IMG/VR virus record: IMGVR_UViG_3300035698_022790
Location: 1-33,226 of that record
Length of the DNA stretch: 33,226 bases
Source: a virus
Direction: 5' to 3' (one strand)
Every line of letters starts with the position of its first letter. Positions within the stretch are counted from its first letter, which is position 1. The notes under the pieces were generated by a model, which saw only the letters and a list, made by a program, of their open reading frames with translations, was not told the origin of the DNA and did no database searches. Positions 21,704 to 30,150 of this stretch are shown here, piece by piece. A program made the translations under genes and the position numbers.

Positions 21704-22520
21704 TGTACAGTTCTTCACGAATCCGGCGTATGCAAGCAGGAAGAACCGGGGCCAACAGATTCTCGACAGGCTTGGTTGCAAGATAAACGACAAACTAGAC
21801 ACTAACAACTTGCCAAAACATATTGTTTTTGTCAAATGCTTTCCTGACGAACTAGACAAGATGCTAGAAATGGATCTCACGCTCTGGTTCGACTGTATTG
21901 ATACTGACGAATACTTGTCTACTGGTGACAAGAGCCTAGAAAAGATAAAGTTCATTGCAATTGGCGATGCTGCAAAACGATACATACAAGCTCGTGTGAT
22001 GAATGAGGTTGTTGTCCTTCCGGAGCATCACTGTAACTTTGAGCGACAACAGACACCGAAACACAATCAACGTTTTCGTGTCGGCTTTGTTGGCTACAAG
22101 GAAAACTTCTGCCTTGACAGCAGCACACTACAAGATGAGCTTGCTAAAGCAGGCATTGATTTTGTTTCTGCTCTAGTTGGAGAAGACACAACAAGAGAAC
22201 ACGTTGTTGAGTTCTATAACAGCATTGATGCTCAGGTGACGTTTAGGCTTCCAAGAATTGTTCCGGACATGCCACCAGAGATGAAGAATCCTCTGAAAAT
22301 CATCAACGCGGCAAGTTTTGGTCTTGCAACTGTTGGCTATCCTGAGTGCAGTTACGATGAGTTTCCACTCATGTTTCCTGCACACGATCTTGAAGAGGTT
22401 GTCATTCAGTGCAAACGTTTGTCGGAAACCGCACCATTTTATAAAACAGAACTTATTGAACGGGCGGAACGGTATCACATTGACAACATCATCACGCTGT
22501 ATGAGGAGGTGCTGTCATGA
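21693..22520 (+). CDS. GT-B-like glycosyltransferase 1
   Basis: This is a 275-aa protein. The C-terminal half has the GT-B (GT4-like) donor-site pattern: HHCNFERQ, FRVGFVGYKENF, then MKNPLKIINAASFGLATVGY and PECSYDEF, ending in a helix with ERYHIDNIITLYEEVL. The same blocks occur in the protein at 23030-23875, so the two are paralogs. A classical E-x7-E is not obvious. The N-terminal acceptor half is short. It starts inside the GT-A gene and its TGA overlaps the acetyltransferase ATG. Confidence 0.7.
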   Translation: MSTDVQFFTNPAYASRKNRGQQILDRLGCKINDKLDTNNLPKHIVFVKCFPDELDKMLEMDLTLWFDCIDTDEYLSTGDKSLEKIKFIAIGDAAKRYIQARVMNEVVVLPEHHCNFERQQTPKHNQRFRVGFVGYKENFCLDSSTLQDELAKAGIDFVSALVGEDTTREHVVEFYNSIDAQVTFRLPRIVPDMPPEMKNPLKIINAASFGLATVGYPECSYDEFPLMFPAHDLEEVVIQCKRLSETAPFYKTELIERAERYHIDNIITLYEEVLS

Positions 22521-23033
22521 CGCAACAATACGAACCAACTGTTTATTTTGGCGAATTGCCGACAAAAGAAGATGCTGAGATTCTTGCTGGCCTGATAACT
22601 TGTTGGCCGCACCTCAAAGAGTTGTTTGCAAGCAACGGGCGGATACTTAATGGCAACATCCCATCTCACACTGTTGCTCTTCGAGATGGCGAAAAACTAG
22701 TTGCTCATTGTGGGCTACTTGAAAAATGGTTGATTGCAGACAACAATTACGCCGTACTCGGCTTGCAACAACTATTTATCATGCCAGATTATAGACATCA
22801 AGATGTTACCAAACAGGTCCTCGACGCTTGTGTTGTTTTAGCTAATCGTCTCAAACTTGACTTTCTTGTTGGATTTGCTCAGGCTGGCATTTGTGAATTT
22901 CACAGAAAAAGCCGGTTGGAGTGTCTCCACACGATTGTTCGATGAAAAACACTTCATGGTGTGGCGAGGTGCGGGTTGTCAAACAGAGTCTCTTGATCCA
23001 GATAAGATAAAACTGGAAGGGGGCCTCTGGTGA
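22517..23033 (+). pseudogene. GNAT N-acetyltransferase with +1 frameshift
   Basis: Frame 0 runs from ATG 22517 and stops at 22945. It carries GNAT features: LQQLFIMPDYRHQDVTKQVL (beta4 strand and CoA-binding P-loop region), then FLVGFAQAGICEFHRK. At the A5 tract 22906-22910 the expected continuation moves to the +1 frame, KAGWSVSTRLFDEKHFMVW. That frame runs to TGA at 23031-23033 and overlaps the GTG start of the next gene exactly, as other genes in this cassette overlap. Removing one A restores a 171-aa protein. The cause may be sequencing error, mutation or programmed slippage. Confidence 0.75.
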
Positions 23034-23875
23034 AAAAGTTACGCTTCTTTCATAATGGCCGAACAACTGGCTTGTTGAGAGCACAACAAATTGCAGATTA
23101 TCTTGGTCCAGATATTGCTACTTGCAACGAGAAGGCCGAACCGGGAGACGTCGCGATTTGTGTTAAGGGTTGTCCGGACAAAATTACTAGAGATGTTGAG
23201 TTTTACGTCGATTTTGGTGACGATGAGAATTGTCTTCACGACCTGTTTAAACACAGCACAAGAACGCACCAAGCACTAAAATATATAACATACACCTCGG
23301 CATCTGCTGACAGGATAAAACACAACTTTGGAATTGAACCTGTTTTGATTCCAGACTTTCATTGCAACTTTGAAAATGCTGTCAACAAAGAGCGACACTA
23401 CAACCGAGCATTTCATGTTGGCAACAAATTCTCTTTCGATTACAACTTTGCTTGGTTGACAACACGATTTTTGCGTGAAGTGTCGGTTGACTTTCGACAC
23501 ATCAAATTTGATAGCCCAGACGACTTGACTCGACATGATGTTTGTTCCTCATTTTTGAATAGCGATTTCTTTGTCGATTTCAGAAAGGATTACCTTTCTA
23601 CTTCTCGATCACGAATTTTTCAATCATCACTGAAACTGCTCAATGCAATGGCGTTTGGTGTTCCGGCTGTTTGTTATCCACGAGAAGGTTATCTAATGAG
23701 CGGGTTGCAGCCTGGTTTTCATCCGGCGTTCGATCTCGATGGCATAATTGCTGGCATTCGCCTGTTGCAAGAAAGCAAAGATTACTATCAACAGGTAATG
23801 TATAGTGGTTTGAAGATAGCCAAGCGATATCATATATCTGTCATTGCCAAGTTGTATAAGGAGCTCTTGACATGA
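23030..23875 (+). CDS. GT-B-like glycosyltransferase 2 (paralog)
   Basis: This 281-aa protein starts at GTG overlapping the shifted acetyltransferase stop (GTGA), with GAAGGGGG upstream. It shares the blocks FHCNFENA, YNRAFHVGNKFSF, QSSLKLLNAMAFGVPAVCYP and a final KRYHISVIAKLYKELL with the protein at 21693-22520. It probably uses an NDP-sugar donor in the GT4-like manner. Two diverged copies around an acetyltransferase suggest two different linkages of one glycan. Its TGA overlaps the aminotransferase ATG. Confidence 0.7.
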   Translation: MKKLRFFHNGRTTGLLRAQQIADYLGPDIATCNEKAEPGDVAICVKGCPDKITRDVEFYVDFGDDENCLHDLFKHSTRTHQALKYITYTSASADRIKHNFGIEPVLIPDFHCNFENAVNKERHYNRAFHVGNKFSFDYNFAWLTTRFLREVSVDFRHIKFDSPDDLTRHDVCSSFLNSDFFVDFRKDYLSTSRSRIFQSSLKLLNAMAFGVPAVCYPREGYLMSGLQPGFHPAFDLDGIIAGIRLLQESKDYYQQVMYSGLKIAKRYHISVIAKLYKELLT

Positions 23876-25062
23876 TTCCCCTTTTTAAAGTTAATATGAG
23901 CGACGAAGCTCCGAAACGAGTGAAAGAAGTTCTGAACTCTGGTTATATTGGAGAAGGCGAAAGTGTCCTGGAGTTTCAGCACGCTTGCGGAGAATTGCTG
24001 AAAAACAAATTCGTCTTGCCCGTTAACAGCGGCACGTCAGCGTTACAACTAGCCCTGACACTGGCGAATGTCAAGCCGGGTGATTTCGTTATCAGCACAC
24101 CCATGACGTGTCTGGCAACCAACATGGCGATCCTGAACGTTGGAGCTCGCATTCTGTGGGCGGATGTTGACAAGCTAACTGGAAACATTGATGTTGCTAG
24201 TGTGGAGGAATTGCTTATACGCAACCCTGATAACGTCAAGGCAGTTATGTGTGTCCATTGGGCGGGGTATCCGTGTGACATGAATGCGTTGTGGGAGCTT
24301 GGTAGACGATACGACGTTCAGATAATCGAAGACGCTGCTCACGCTTGGCTTGCAACACACGGCAACATCTTGGTCGGACAAAAAAGTGACTTTGCGTGTT
24401 TCTCATTTCAAGCAATCAAACATTTAACCACTGGCGATGGCGGCTTGCTAGCTGTCAACTCAAGGGAGGTGTTCGAGCGTGCCCGACTCTTGAAGTGGTT
24501 CTGTCTCGACAGGGGCATCAACACTGAGCTCCGTTGTCAACAGGACCCGTGTGAGAGTGGGTTCAAATACCATATGAATGACATCGCAGCCGCCATTGGC
24601 CTCGCAAATGTCCAACGATCAATTCACAGCGTTTATACGGCTCGGATGAACGCAGCACATTTTAACTACGAATTTGCTCACCTAAGACGATTCACCTTAC
24701 CAACATACGCAACGAATCGTCTTAGCAGCTATTGGCTCTATCCACTCTTGGTAGATGACAGAGATGCGTTTGTTGCTTATGCAAAAGGGGAGGGTGTGCA
24801 CGCTTCTCCAGCACATGTAAGAAATGATACCAAAACCGCTTTTCAACAATCCGTTGTTGAACTGCCAGGAGTGGATTTTTTCGACAAACATCAGGTGAAC
24901 ATTCCTGTTGGTTGGTGGCTCAGCGAGAAGGACAAAGACATCATCATTAACACCGTTAGGAGTTTTGACAATGGCAGCTACAGTAGCAGAAAATCAGACA
25001 CGGGCATTCAAAAGAGCAATGGCCATCTTGCAGCGAACTGCTGGGCTCAGTCATGCGGATAG
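23872..25062 (+). CDS. DegT/DnrJ/EryC1/StrS-type sugar aminotransferase
   Basis: This 396-aa PLP enzyme would convert an NDP-keto-sugar to an amino sugar. Family marks are IPLFKVNMSDEAPKRVKEVL, GYIGEGESVLEFQ, NSGTSALQLAL, the PLP-binding IEDAAHAW (Asp near 151) and the Schiff-base lysine in FSFQAIKHLTTGDGG (near 184), followed by KYHMNDIAAAIGLANV. The natural end is near IINTVRSF; the last 30 residues overlap the next gene by 92 bases and look out of place. With the GNAT gene it could give an N-acylated amino sugar. No dehydratase is encoded, so the keto-sugar must come from the host. Confidence 0.9.
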   Translation: MIPLFKVNMSDEAPKRVKEVLNSGYIGEGESVLEFQHACGELLKNKFVLPVNSGTSALQLALTLANVKPGDFVISTPMTCLATNMAILNVGARILWADVDKLTGNIDVASVEELLIRNPDNVKAVMCVHWAGYPCDMNALWELGRRYDVQIIEDAAHAWLATHGNILVGQKSDFACFSFQAIKHLTTGDGGLLAVNSREVFERARLLKWFCLDRGINTELRCQQDPCESGFKYHMNDIAAAIGLANVQRSIHSVYTARMNAAHFNYEFAHLRRFTLPTYATNRLSSYWLYPLLVDDRDAFVAYAKGEGVHASPAHVRNDTKTAFQQSVVELPGVDFFDKHQVNIPVGWWLSEKDKDIIINTVRSFDNGSYSSRKSDTGIQKSNGHLAANCWAQSCG

Positions 25063-25243
25063 CAAAGTTGGTGCTGCAACACCGAATAGGATCAAGCGTC
25101 GGATGTGGCTCAACGTGGGTGCTCCAGCTGGGGCAGCTCCTGATGGCATGACCGGAGGCGATTGGATTCTCGATACTACAAACGACGATCTTTATTGGTG
25201 GATCAGTGCAACAAGTTACATCCAGATTAACCAGATTGCATAA
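24971..25243 (+). CDS. Virion-type protein with LNVGAP motif, 90 aa
   Basis: The ATG at 24971 has AGGAG eight bases upstream and lies inside the aminotransferase frame. The N-terminus is a basic helix (NQTRAFKRAMAILQRTAGL). The C-terminus reads LNVGAPAGAAPDGMTGGDWI, then DDLYWWISATSYIQI. The last part is the strand pattern of phage fibre or neck modules and resembles the protein at 7488-7862 (LNVGAPTGAPD). It lies ahead of the neck genes, so a structural role is likely. Confidence 0.65.
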   Translation: MAATVAENQTRAFKRAMAILQRTAGLSHADSKVGAATPNRIKRRMWLNVGAPAGAAPDGMTGGDWILDTTNDDLYWWISATSYIQINQIA

Positions 25244-25254
25244 GGAATTGACAA

Positions 25255-25773
25255 ATGGCTAACAAAGTTATGGTCGTAAAACCCATGTCCACGTGGCATC
25301 AGCTACGAGGTGCGGTTGTAGCGGACGATACGGCCCTTGCACAATTCGATTATGCAAGCTGGCCGACGTCAAACACCTTTAATATCGTGCAGAAACTTGG
25401 GCACGTACAAACGCTTAGGATTGCCTTTTTCGGCAAAAACGCCGATAATGAGGATTTTTCCTACATCCTGTACGGGCGACAGAAGAACGGGCCGATTCAG
25501 CATCTCATCAGTGGCGTTCCGATTTGCGGAGCACAAACGGTTGTCCTGCATCCAATCACTGGCGTTGCGATAACAGCGTTTTGGGTGGACACAATTACTG
25601 CTGCTGCAGGTTTGCTCACAGCAAGTGACGTGTTGCTTGACGCGGCTGGTGGTGCTAGAATTGCACAACTCGAGATACCCAGAAACAACATTGTTGAGTT
25701 GTATTGTGAGATTCTGCTCACTGGGGGCTCAACAACAGCAGCCGAGGTTCAGGCGATAATTACAGGAGTTTAA
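25255..25773 (+). CDS. Unknown structural-type protein, 172 aa
   Basis: AAGGAATTGACAA precedes the ATG. The protein is beta-rich with alternating hydrophobics (TLRIAFFGKNADNEDFSYIL; GAQTVVLHPITGVAITAFW) and ends EVQAIITGV. It has no enzyme motif or signal peptide. It is placed between the sugar cassette and the adaptor gene, so head-completion or decoration is likely. The family is not recognised. Confidence 0.65.
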   Translation: MANKVMVVKPMSTWHQLRGAVVADDTALAQFDYASWPTSNTFNIVQKLGHVQTLRIAFFGKNADNEDFSYILYGRQKNGPIQHLISGVPICGAQTVVLHPITGVAITAFWVDTITAAAGLLTASDVLLDAAGGARIAQLEIPRNNIVELYCEILLTGGSTTAAEVQAIITGV

Positions 25774-25774
25774 A

Positions 25775-26527
25775 ATGGCAAAGACACGTAGCCAGATAAA
25801 AACTGCTGTCAACAACAACACAGGACGCGGCACGGAAAAAGCCACGTTGATTGAAACGCTCTGTGATGACGCTTTGGTTGTCGCGGGACAGATGCATCCA
25901 TTTATAGATGCAACGACGTTTGATCAGGATTTTGCGATAACGGAAGAGGCGACGAGTGTTGATTTGTCCGGAACATTTAGTGATTTACAGCACGTTGTCA
26001 CAGCATTGATCGTCGAAACTGATGGCGACAAGAACGCTCCGCTCGTTATGAAAGACGAGACGTGGTGGCAGAATAACGTTGTGAATGCGAGCGATAATCA
26101 GCAGGGCTGGCCGAGCTTTGGTTTGCGTCGTGGTACAAGCGTAATCTTAAACCGGCCATCGGACAGCGATCTCTCATTACGGGTGACGGTGTCAACGGCA
26201 CAGAGCTTTACCACTGACGCCACTGAATGTCCGATTGCGATTGCCGATCTATTCGTTGAACAATACGTGACTGCGATGCTCTTTATGTCCCTACAAGATG
26301 ACACAAGTTTTGCTCGCTGGTATTCGTTGGCGATGGGGACGAACTACAGTCGGACTGGTCACGTTGGCGGAACGCTACAACGGATCATTGACGTGGATCG
26401 GAAAGACAGAGTTGACAGTATGCAAGCAACAGGACCGCAAACTGCACAGAGCAACGAAGGCGTTTCTGTCCGGAACCTGATAACCGGGCATGACGATTAT
26501 AATAACGTGCGTTTGTGGTCAAGTTAG
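25775..26527 (+). CDS. Head-tail adaptor (P22 gp4-like)
   Basis: This is a 250-aa protein. It begins with a helix (TRSQIKTAVNNNTGR, then KATLIETLCDDALVVAGQM). A strand domain follows (FDQDFAITEEATSVDLSGTF), then WWQNNVV and a basic C-terminal segment. This is the layout of adaptor proteins that extend the portal and carry the tail hub in P22-like phages. The next genes code for fibre-like and hub proteins, as expected. It starts two bases after the previous stop. Confidence 0.65.
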   Translation: MAKTRSQIKTAVNNNTGRGTEKATLIETLCDDALVVAGQMHPFIDATTFDQDFAITEEATSVDLSGTFSDLQHVVTALIVETDGDKNAPLVMKDETWWQNNVVNASDNQQGWPSFGLRRGTSVILNRPSDSDLSLRVTVSTAQSFTTDATECPIAIADLFVEQYVTAMLFMSLQDDTSFARWYSLAMGTNYSRTGHVGGTLQRIIDVDRKDRVDSMQATGPQTAQSNEGVSVRNLITGHDDYNNVRLWSS

Positions 26528-26545
26528 TATTGTGTTGCTAATTCA

Positions 26546-26565
26546 AAGTTTGAAAAAGGAAACTT
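26546..26565 (+). promoter_or_regulatory. Hairpin containing the ribosome binding site
   Basis: AAGTTT-GAAAAAGG-AAACTT folds so that the AAGG of the ribosome site lies in the loop, just before the ATG at 26569. The preceding GCTAATTCAAA also precedes the gene at 7488. The short A/T stem may be weak. Confidence 0.3.
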
Positions 26566-26568
26566 AAA

Positions 26569-27483
26569 ATGGCTGATCACAATGACTTTAACCTGACGAT
26601 TCCGATCAACCACACGAAGATCGGAGATCTGCCAGGAGAAATCAGGGACTTGAAGTCGTCGGTTGTCAACGTGATTGCAAAGGAGCACGCGACTCCGGGA
26701 ACCGATTTGGCTGGCGGACAACATTTGAAAGGAGCAACGCGTGTCTATCTAGATAGCGATGCTCCAGTTGTTGATCCTGAAGGGAACGATCTCGACACGA
26801 GTGCCACAAGCGATAATGGACGAATTGCCTGCGTAACTGGTAACAGTAACCTGTTGAAAGTTTATGTCGGTACAAGTGCTGGCATCACTACTGGTTTTCA
26901 GAACGTTGCGGCTGGTCGCGTGTATCTTGTTGATACAATGGATGGCGGTGGGTTGCCAATTACAAACGTTGCGGCTGGAACGCAATCCGGACACGTGCTT
27001 GTGCTAGATCAAATTGACACGACGCATCTAGCAATTAACACCACTGGTTTGATCAGCCTTCCAGTTGTCGGCACATATCTTGCAGCGAGTGGAACGGTTG
27101 GACTTGCGGTGCTGACATCACGAGATGCAAAAACAGTTTCTAATGATGGTACGGTTGTTTTGAATGGCGAATCTATGGGAGGGGCCAATACTTGGCAGGA
27201 TTTAGACTTGTCTGCTGTTATTGGTGCAAAAGAGGGATTCGTTTTTCTTGAGATACAAGCAAGTGGCGCTGCCTATTTTGCAGTAAAGCCGAAAGGGTAC
27301 GGATCTGCAACAACAATATATCATGGTACGGATGGAAATGTCAATGGCGTGGGAGCGTGTCAACTTGATGTTAATAAAGTCAGATACCTGACGTGTTTTT
27401 CTGACAGCTCTGGCGTTATTCAAATTGCATCTAATAGCGGATCTATCGAATTTACGATTAAGTCGGTTGGTTTTGTGTCGTAG
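26569..27483 (+). CDS. Fibre-like virion protein, 304 aa
   Basis: It begins with a conserved-looking helix region (HTKIGDLPGEIRDLKSSVVN), then AGGQHLKGATRVYLDSDAPV, a typical phage fibre strand repeat. The C-terminal part is beta-sandwich-like (GANTWQDLDLSAVIGAKEGF; SGAAYFAVKPKGYG). No catalytic motif was seen. Its position between adaptor and hub suggests a tail-fibre or appendage that docks on the tail. AAGG lies nine bases before the ATG. Confidence 0.65.
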   Translation: MADHNDFNLTIPINHTKIGDLPGEIRDLKSSVVNVIAKEHATPGTDLAGGQHLKGATRVYLDSDAPVVDPEGNDLDTSATSDNGRIACVTGNSNLLKVYVGTSAGITTGFQNVAAGRVYLVDTMDGGGLPITNVAAGTQSGHVLVLDQIDTTHLAINTTGLISLPVVGTYLAASGTVGLAVLTSRDAKTVSNDGTVVLNGESMGGANTWQDLDLSAVIGAKEGFVFLEIQASGAAYFAVKPKGYGSATTIYHGTDGNVNGVGACQLDVNKVRYLTCFSDSSGVIQIASNSGSIEFTIKSVGFVS

Positions 27484-27498
27484 GCTGAGGAAAATGAA

Positions 27499-29109
27499 AT
27501 GGAAGCACTTCGATTAACAATTCCAGTTGCATACAACGTGCCCGGCAAACGGATTGGCGGTATCAATCTAGATGACGAATCCGTTGGCTTCGCTGGACAG
27601 TACTCGCCAAAACTGACAAACATGATTGTTGAGAAGACGCGTCTCCGAAAACGGCAGGGTTATAGCCAATTGGGCTCTGGGACGATTGCTGGCGTCGGGA
27701 TGAAGTTGATAAACTATGTTGATGCAGTTGGCACCACGCACCTGTTGTTACTAACGACAACTAAGGCATACAAATATAACTCAACGACTCTCGTTTGGGA
27801 CGACATATCAGGCAGTGGTTGGGCAGGCGATGCGGATGACAGATTTTCTTACACCATAGCAACTGACACAACGGTGTTTGCAAACAATGGCGGTTCAGCT
27901 TTGCTTGTCGTAAACAACGTTGATGACATTGAATACTTCGAAGGCGACTCAGCTGACACCTTTGCAACACTGGCTCATACTTTTCCAAACTTTACCAGTA
28001 GCGTTTCTATTGAAGAGTTTTGGAATCACCTCTTTCTGTTTGGCTTTACCGACACAGCTGTAAGAGCTCGCTCGTTGGGGTTCGCAGGGATGGGTGATGT
28101 CACCGATTGGACAGGCGTGACGGCATCAACAACGACGCTAACTGACAGCGTTGGGGCAATCATCAACAGTAAGAAGCTCGGAAATGATCTTGTCGTTTAC
28201 AGCGACCGATCAATTGCACTCTGCAAGTATGTTGGTGGAGCAAGCATTTATGTCATACCAACGGTTGTGAATGAGACGGGTTTGCTATCACATGGGGCGG
28301 TTTGCAATCTCGTGAGAACGCATTATTTTCTCGGAACAAACCAGCGGATATACTCGCTGCAACCCGGTGGCATTCTAACACCAATCGGACAACGATTGGA
28401 AAACACGCTCTTTGATGCAATGGATATTGACAACAAAACGAGAAACGTAGCAGGTTATGATGTTGGACGAGACAAGGTTATGTTTTTCGTTCCTCATAGC
28501 GGGAACGATTATCCGAAACACGGATATGTGCTAAACGCATCTCTGCAAGGAATGCCGTGGGAGTATTATGAATTCGCTCACGACGTGCGTTCGATTGCAA
28601 CACTTAGGCGAACTGGAGCAAGTGCGTATTGCGACGACACCGAATGGACGAATCGCTATTGTGATGAAGTTGCAGGCTTCTGTGACGATAGTTATGGTCA
28701 AAGCGGTTTCGATATGTGCTGCTTCCTGACATCTGATGGCGTTGTTTACAAACTAGATGAGGTATCTGGATATGACGACAGTAGCGACATTAACTGTGAG
28801 GTGCAAACAGAAGACATTGTCATTAGCGATGAGGAGAACTTCGGACGCTACACGTGGTTCTCGTTCACGGCGTACTCACAGTTTTCAGGATCAACGGCGT
28901 ATGTTCACTACTCGAAAGATGGCGGAGATACTTGGACACAACTAGCAGACTCGCCGGTTAGTTTGGAGCAAGAATGGAAGACACATAGGTTGCCTCTGGA
29001 TGTTGTCAGCAGGCGGATTCGTTTTAGAATCACGCAAAGCGGATTTGGAGACTTGCAGCTACGACAGAACTATCGCGTTCTTGCAGTTCCTCATAGCGAG
29101 AGGGATTAA
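27499..29109 (+). CDS. Tail hub / stabilisation protein (P22 gp10-like)
   Basis: This is a 536-aa protein. The N-terminus has GKRIGGINLDDESVGFAGQY and KLTNMIVEKTRLRKRQGYSQ, the opening typical of gp10-like hub proteins. Repeated beta-propeller-like blades follow (HLLLLTTTKAYKYNSTTLVW; EEFWNHLFLFGF; YFLGTNQRIYSLQPGG). A C-terminal jelly-roll-like domain (GSTAYVHYSKDGGDTWTQLA) completes it. In P22, gp10 closes the portal channel and binds the tailspike or needle. Length and gene order fit this role. Confidence 0.7.
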   Translation: MEALRLTIPVAYNVPGKRIGGINLDDESVGFAGQYSPKLTNMIVEKTRLRKRQGYSQLGSGTIAGVGMKLINYVDAVGTTHLLLLTTTKAYKYNSTTLVWDDISGSGWAGDADDRFSYTIATDTTVFANNGGSALLVVNNVDDIEYFEGDSADTFATLAHTFPNFTSSVSIEEFWNHLFLFGFTDTAVRARSLGFAGMGDVTDWTGVTASTTTLTDSVGAIINSKKLGNDLVVYSDRSIALCKYVGGASIYVIPTVVNETGLLSHGAVCNLVRTHYFLGTNQRIYSLQPGGILTPIGQRLENTLFDAMDIDNKTRNVAGYDVGRDKVMFFVPHSGNDYPKHGYVLNASLQGMPWEYYEFAHDVRSIATLRRTGASAYCDDTEWTNRYCDEVAGFCDDSYGQSGFDMCCFLTSDGVVYKLDEVSGYDDSSDINCEVQTEDIVISDEENFGRYTWFSFTAYSQFSGSTAYVHYSKDGGDTWTQLADSPVSLEQEWKTHRLPLDVVSRRIRFRITQSGFGDLQLRQNYRVLAVPHSERD

Positions 29110-29111
29110 CG

Positions 29112-29312
29112 ATGCCTGATCAGATTTACAGTCAGATTGATTGGCCCGAACTGCCAACCGATACCAGCGAAGAAATGCGACAATACTTAATTGACATGCA
29201 AGCAGCCGTTGCCGATTTCCTCACAGGGCACGTGTCAATAAGCGGCGACTTGCACGTTGATGGGTATATTTACTTGCAAGATGAAAACAGGATCAAAACG
29301 TTTTTGTCTTAG
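29112..29312 (+). CDS. Small tail-associated protein, 66 aa
   Basis: It starts two bases after the hub gene stop, with AGAGG upstream. The N-terminal half is helical (TSEEMRQYLIDMQAAVADFL). The C-terminal half has a fibre-like strand (VSISGDLHVDGYIYLQDEN). It may be a tail-needle or fibre-tip component. No family is assigned. Confidence 0.6.
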   Translation: MPDQIYSQIDWPELPTDTSEEMRQYLIDMQAAVADFLTGHVSISGDLHVDGYIYLQDENRIKTFLS

Positions 29313-29324
29313 GAGACTTAACGC

Positions 29325-30107
29325 ATGGATATTATGGGTAACATCTTTGGCAAAGAAAGTCATGTAGAACAACACGACATGCTATCGGCAGGACAGAGAG
29401 CCTTGTTGAAGCAAACAACCGATTATTTGCAGCGTGGTCTTAGTGCTGGAGCGACACCGTTCCAAACGCCTGGTTATGCAGATGCTCCAGATTATTATAC
29501 ACAAGCACTGCAAGCTCTTGGAATGGGAAGCTCGCAAATGACTGGAACGGTGCTTGAGACACTGCAACGTCAGGCGGGCGGAACGCCAACGTATAAGTTT
29601 GATCCAGGGCAGACGACTAAACAGTGGAATGAAACGTTTGCACAGCCGATGATGTCGGCGTACAGACAATATGTGCAGCCACTTGTGCAGGAGCAATTTA
29701 ATCTTCCTGGCATGAGCGGATCAAGCATTGCCGCCAAGGGCGTGTCGAATGCGGCTGGTCAGTTCTTCGGGCAGCAAGTACAGCCAACCCTCTGGAATGC
29801 TCTGCAAACGGGACAACAAAATGCTTTCCAAGCTGGAGAAAGTGCTGCCGGACGATCGCTCGGAGCAGCAGGGGCACTCGGACAAATGCCAGCACAAATG
29901 GGACAGGCTCAGTTGTCAGATCAGCAACGAATACTCGCAGCCTTGCGTGGTGACGAACAGCGAATGATGGGTGAATATAATCCGTGGCTACAACCATCAA
30001 TGAGCCTTGGGACAGCGGCAACAACGGAAAATATTGCGTTCCAAGGAAGCGAAGGAATGCTTACAGATTTGTTTGGCGATGCTGCTGCAATGTTTAGTAC
30101 AGCCTGA
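29325..30107 (+). CDS. Ejection protein 1 (P22 gp7 / T7 gp14-like)
   Basis: This is a 260-aa protein with AGGAG nine bases upstream. It is Gln/Ala/Gly/Met-rich and helical: EQHDMLSAGQRALLKQTTDY, FDPGQTTKQWNETFAQPMM, LPGMSGSSIAAKGVSNAAGQ and a C-terminal DLFGDAAAMFSTA. This composition, size and place as the first of three genes before a giant one match the smallest of the internal ejection proteins, which enter the host envelope ahead of the DNA. Confidence 0.7.
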   Translation: MDIMGNIFGKESHVEQHDMLSAGQRALLKQTTDYLQRGLSAGATPFQTPGYADAPDYYTQALQALGMGSSQMTGTVLETLQRQAGGTPTYKFDPGQTTKQWNETFAQPMMSAYRQYVQPLVQEQFNLPGMSGSSIAAKGVSNAAGQFFGQQVQPTLWNALQTGQQNAFQAGESAAGRSLGAAGALGQMPAQMGQAQLSDQQRILAALRGDEQRMMGEYNPWLQPSMSLGTAATTENIAFQGSEGMLTDLFGDAAAMFSTA

Positions 30108-30150
30108 GGTTAAACAACTTTAACTGTTTGCCTTTTCGTAGGAGATAAAA

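Noticed and set aside
30113-30128. Terminator GTTAAA-CAAC-TTTAAC between ejection genes
   Set aside because: The stem is short and all A/T apart from one pair, no clear T-run follows, and the operon continues with good ribosome sites.
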